NCBI GenBank assembly: GCA_011046055.1
Contig: DSBN01000162.1
Span: forward strand, 1 to 8,923
Source of the DNA: Sediminispirochaeta sp.
Lineage (GTDB): Bacteria > Spirochaetota > Spirochaetia > DSM-16054 > Sediminispirochaetaceae
Length of the DNA stretch: 8,923 nucleotides
Reading direction: 5' to 3'
Position numbers and translations under genes: made by a program. The notes under the pieces are model-generated. The model was given only the letters and a program-made list of their open reading frames with translations. It was not told where the DNA came from and did not search any database. Shown piece by piece: positions 6,128-8,923 of the stretch. Every line of letters begins with the position of its first letter. Within the stretch, counting starts at the first letter, position 1.

Positions 6128-6133
6128 GGCGGG

Positions 6134-8242
6134 ATGGCAAAAAAATCAAGAGTACCGATCTCCTGCAACCGCGACTGTATCTCCGGCTGCCCCCTCGAAG
6201 CGGCGGTGGAAGGCGGGCGGATAACAAAGATCGGCAACAGTCCCTATAAGTCCCATTATATGAACGGTTGTGCCCGGGGCTTTCTTTTTCACCAAGTCGC
6301 CCATCACTCGGAGCGATTGAGGAGTCCGTTGCTGCGTGAAGGCGAAAGGGGAGAGGGGAAGTTCAAGGAGATCTCCTGGCCCGAGGCGCTGGATCGGGTC
6401 GCCGAGGCTCTGAGTCGGGCCAAACAGCGCTACGGCGCCGCCTCAAGGATGCGGATTGGAGGCTCCGGAGCCTGCCGCGGGGCCCTGCACAACACCGCCT
6501 CCCTGACCAAGAGGTTTTTGTCCCTCGCCGGGGGCTACACCGATACCTACGGCTCGTTCAGCAGCGAAGCCAGCGATTTCGTAAAACCCTTCATGTACGG
6601 TACCAAGTACGTGGGCCTCGACGCGAAGACCCTCCTCGATACCGAGTTGCTCGTACTGTGGGGTTTCAATCCGGCGGATACCCGTTTCGGTACCGAGACC
6701 GAGGGGGTGATCGCCGAGCTCAGGGATCGCGGAGTCCCGATAGTGGTCATAGATCCGCGGCGAAGTTCTACGGTCAAGCGTTACCGGGCCGAGTGGATTC
6801 CCATCAATCCGGGCAGCGACGGGGCGATGATGCTGGCGCTCCTCTATCTGTTTCTTCAAAAAGGGCTGGTCAAAAGGGAGTACTTGAGCCGCTACGGCAG
6901 CGGTTTCGAAGAGCTGGAGGAGTATATCATCGGAGGGTTCGACGGAGTGGCCAAAACGCCCCAGTGGGCGGCTCGGTACTGCGGCTTGAGCGCCGAGAGG
7001 ATCATCGATTTCGGTACGCGCTTGGCCGCCGCGGACCCGGCGGCCCTGCTAGCGGGACTTTCGGTCCAACGGACCCTCGGCGGAGAGGAGGCGGATCGAT
7101 TGGCCGGAGTTCTGCAGTTGGCCTTGGGGAACGTCGGTCGACCTGGGGGCTCCACCGGGGCGGGGCAGTGGAACGTGATCCCCGGTCCGCGCTGTGGAAA
7201 GATCCCGGTACCGGAGAATCCCGCCGGCAGCGAGGTGCCGGTCTACCGTTGGGCCGATGCGGCACTGGGCAACTGGGAGTGGGACTCCCCGTCGGAGATC
7301 AGCTTGCTCTACAACGTAGGGGGCAACTACCTGGTGCAGGGAAGCGATGTACGGAAAAATATGGAAGCCTTCCGCCAGGCGGACTTCGTGGTGACCCACG
7401 ACTACTTTTTGACCGACACCGCTCGATTCTCCGATGTGGTATTGCCGGTGACTACCTTTGTCGAGCGCCGGGATATACTGTTCAGCAACAGCAATTACCT
7501 CTTCTTCAGCGAACAGGCGATTCCTCCCCTGGAGGGTACAAAAAACGACTGGGATATCTTTGTGGAGTTGGCCGAACGTTTGGGTTTTCGGCGCCGGTTC
7601 GACGAGGGGAGGAGCACGGATCAGTGGATCGAGACTTTCCTCGAAGAGAGCGAGGTGAGCGACCCGGAGGAGTTTTTTCGCACCGGTATCTACGCCGGAG
7701 AGGATCAGAGCTGGGTCGGTCTCTCGGATTTCATCGCCGAACCCGAGGGGCAGCCCCTGGCCACCGAGTCGGGGAAGATAGAGATAAGCTCGCCTCGTTA
7801 TCAGCAGGCCGGGGGCAGCGCCTTCCCGGTTTTTGAGCCTTGGGTCGACCGGGAGGACTTGCGGGAGTATCCTTTTTTTCTGATCACTCCCCATGAAAAA
7901 ATGCGGAACAATTCGCAGTTCGACAATATTCGAGAGTTCTCGAGGCAGGTAGACCGAAGGGTCTGGCTGAACCGGGAGGACGCGGAGTCTCTGGAAATCT
8001 CCGACGGCGATACGCTGGGCTTGGCCAGTCTCTGGGGAGAGCTTCGAGCGCGGGCCAAGGTGACCGAAGATATCAAACCCGGGGTAGTCTCCCTCAGTCA
8101 GGGGGCGTGGTTGATCGCGCGGGAGCAACGGGGGTGGGACAACCCCAACTACCTCACCTCTACTACTCCGACCCTCCCCAGTCAGGGAGCGAGAACTCAT
8201 TCAACAAAGGTGAAGCTGTGGAAAACAACACGACGAAGTTGA
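6134..8242 (+). CDS. DMSO reductase-family molybdopterin oxidoreductase, cytoplasmic, catalytic subunit
   Basis: A 702-residue enzyme of the family that holds molybdenum on two pyranopterin guanine dinucleotides. C11-x3-C15-x3-C19-x26-C46 is an N-terminal 4Fe-4S motif with DmsA-like spacing. GGYTDTYGSFSS (133-144) aligns with the metal-ligand region of DmsA, making Ser143 the probable molybdenum ligand and an S-oxide or N-oxide reductase type plausible. Downstream are VIDPRRSSTVKRY, NPGSDGAMMLALLYLF, the DFVVTHDYFLTDTARFSDVVLPVTTFVERRD-type core (about residues 416-446) and a C-terminal cofactor-binding barrel with PGVVSLSQGAW. It is shorter than DmsA (about 800 residues). There is no Tat signal or twin arginine, so it should stay in the cytoplasm, and no 4-cluster ferredoxin or membrane-anchor subunit is in view. 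The start is fixed by closeness to the Fe-S motif; ribosome binding is weak. The substrate is unknown. Confidence 0.9.
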   Translation: MAKKSRVPISCNRDCISGCPLEAAVEGGRITKIGNSPYKSHYMNGCARGFLFHQVAHHSERLRSPLLREGERGEGKFKEISWPEALDRVAEALSRAKQRYGAASRMRIGGSGACRGALHNTASLTKRFLSLAGGYTDTYGSFSSEASDFVKPFMYGTKYVGLDAKTLLDTELLVLWGFNPADTRFGTETEGVIAELRDRGVPIVVIDPRRSSTVKRYRAEWIPINPGSDGAMMLALLYLFLQKGLVKREYLSRYGSGFEELEEYIIGGFDGVAKTPQWAARYCGLSAERIIDFGTRLAAADPAALLAGLSVQRTLGGEEADRLAGVLQLALGNVGRPGGSTGAGQWNVIPGPRCGKIPVPENPAGSEVPVYRWADAALGNWEWDSPSEISLLYNVGGNYLVQGSDVRKNMEAFRQADFVVTHDYFLTDTARFSDVVLPVTTFVERRDILFSNSNYLFFSEQAIPPLEGTKNDWDIFVELAERLGFRRRFDEGRSTDQWIETFLEESEVSDPEEFFRTGIYAGEDQSWVGLSDFIAEPEGQPLATESGKIEISSPRYQQAGGSAFPVFEPWVDREDLREYPFFLITPHEKMRNNSQFDNIREFSRQVDRRVWLNREDAESLEISDGDTLGLASLWGELRARAKVTEDIKPGVVSLSQGAWLIAREQRGWDNPNYLTSTTPTLPSQGARTHSTKVKLWKTTRRS
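8206..8210 (+). promoter_or_regulatory. ribosome binding site of the MFS gene inside the molybdoenzyme gene
   Basis: AAAGG stands 7 bases before the GTG at 8218, within the last codons of the molybdoenzyme gene. It decides in favour of the GTG start, since the next in-frame ATG (codon 20) falls inside the first predicted membrane helix. Confidence 0.6.
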
Positions 8243-8923
8243 ACCGGCGGATTGGCTACCTGCTGGTGGTTGGAATGGGCGCCAAATTTTTTATCGATAC
8301 CTCTAACCAGCTGTTCAACCCCTACCTCTTGGTCTACGCCGGCGGTTTGGGAGTCAGCGGTTTGACCATGGGGCATCTGGTAAGTCTCCGCAATCTCTCC
8401 GGCTTGAGCGCGCCGTTGATCGGCTCTCTGGCCGACCGAATAGGGTACCGAAGGGTGATGCAGCTCTGCCTGCTGGCTCTGGCCGGGGGAGTTCTGCTGC
8501 TGGCTTCAGGACTGGGGCCGGTGGTGTTTATCCCCGCGATGCTCCTGTGGGGGCTGGGGCAGGGAGGATTCACCCCGACGGTCCACTCCTATCTCAGTTC
8601 CCGGCTTCCCTACCGGCGTCGTTCTCGATACCTGGGAATGCTGGAGTACTCCTGGGCTTTGGCGGGTATTTTTGGGCTTTTTTTGATCGGACTCTTGATC
8701 GAGGTGTACGGCTGGCGGGCGCCGCTGTATCTGCTGGGGGCGGGCGCTTTGATCAGCGCCCTAGCGGTGAGCACCCTGCCGTTGAGCCCCGATGCGACGA
8801 GGAAGGTACCGCCCAGGGCCGTCGCCAAACGCCCCGCCTTGAGGGGCTTCTTCGATCTGGGAAAACACCGGGCCTCGGCCTGGGGCGCGGCGGCGGTCAA
8901 CGTGTTCAATTTTTTTGCCCTGA
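8218..8923 (+). CDS. major facilitator superfamily transporter, N-terminal part (runs off window)
   Basis: The reading frame opens with GTG and runs 235 codons to the window edge without a stop; a full MFS protein has about 400 residues. It shows six hydrophobic helices at about residues 12-40, 48-68, 81-99, 101-122, 141-162 and 167-188, then a basic cytoplasmic loop (about 189-220) and the beginning of the second half. GSLADRIGYRR (69-79) is MFS motif A between helices 2 and 3. RSRYLGMLEYSWALAGIFG (136-154) and GWR (165-167) are also typical of the drug and small-solute exporter branches. The substrate cannot be told. The start overlaps the end of the molybdoenzyme gene by 25 bases, so the pair is co-transcribed and probably coupled. 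The transporter may carry the substrate or product of that enzyme, which is inference. Confidence 0.88.
   Translation, partial: MENNTTKLNRRIGYLLVVGMGAKFFIDTSNQLFNPYLLVYAGGLGVSGLTMGHLVSLRNLSGLSAPLIGSLADRIGYRRVMQLCLLALAGGVLLLASGLGPVVFIPAMLLWGLGQGGFTPTVHSYLSSRLPYRRRSRYLGMLEYSWALAGIFGLFLIGLLIEVYGWRAPLYLLGAGALISALAVSTLPLSPDATRKVPPRAVAKRPALRGFFDLGKHRASAWGAAAVNVFNFFAL

Noticed and set aside
6658..7836. 392-codon plus-strand frame inside the molybdoenzyme gene
   Set aside because: It is a shifted frame of the same gene, very rich in G and R, with no domain and no ribosome binding site. There is no sign of a frameshift in the real gene.
7049..8200. 383-codon open frame on the minus strand, opposite the molybdoenzyme gene
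   Set aside because: It lies wholly antisense to a gene with clear family motifs. The predicted protein has low-complexity, proline- and arginine-rich sequence and no recognisable domain. Long antisense frames are expected in GC-rich coding DNA.

Overview
The window is an ordinary-looking stretch of bacterial chromosome, GC-rich, with tightly packed genes of mixed orientation. The protein families and the general style suggest a free-living anaerobic or facultative bacterium. A spirochaete of the Spirochaeta group is my best guess, from overall protein resemblance only; I see no rRNA or other decisive marker and hold this at low confidence. No tRNA, rRNA, CRISPR array, insertion sequence or phage gene is visible, and no gap longer than 300 bases lacks a gene.

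Left part (1-3181). The first 135 bases hold the start of a minus-strand gene whose N-terminus looks like a NeuB/SpsE-type sialic acid synthase. It overlaps the end of pncB (nicotinate phosphoribosyltransferase, NAD salvage), also on the minus strand. A short AT-rich spacer (1547-1654) carries divergent promoters. It separates pncB from a plus-strand gene for a 70-residue protein with two CxxC pairs, probably a small zinc-binding protein. That gene converges on serS (seryl-tRNA synthetase) with a 12-base gap.

Middle part (3259-6069, minus strand). In order of transcription: a PAS-GGDEF diguanylate cyclase with four cysteines in its PAS domain, an apparent terminator, a Gfo/Idh/MocA-family dehydrogenase, proC (pyrroline-5-carboxylate reductase; its ribosome binding site overlaps the preceding stop codon), then serS after a 77-base gap with its own candidate promoter.

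Right part (6134-8923, plus strand). A molybdopterin enzyme of the DMSO reductase family has an N-terminal 4Fe-4S cysteine motif and a likely serine molybdenum ligand. It lacks a Tat signal and has no visible electron-transfer subunits. An MFS transporter gene that starts with GTG overlaps its end by 25 bases and runs off the window. The two are almost certainly co-transcribed.

The most interesting part is the junction at 6070-6133. The diguanylate cyclase and the molybdoenzyme-transporter pair diverge from a 64-base spacer whose two candidate promoters share -35 bases. Both candidate start sites fall at or next to the start codons, and neither gene has a clear Shine-Dalgarno sequence. This suggests a small redox-linked unit (cysteine-rich PAS cyclase, cytoplasmic molybdoenzyme, transporter), but a functional link is inference. 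The rest is housekeeping metabolism.
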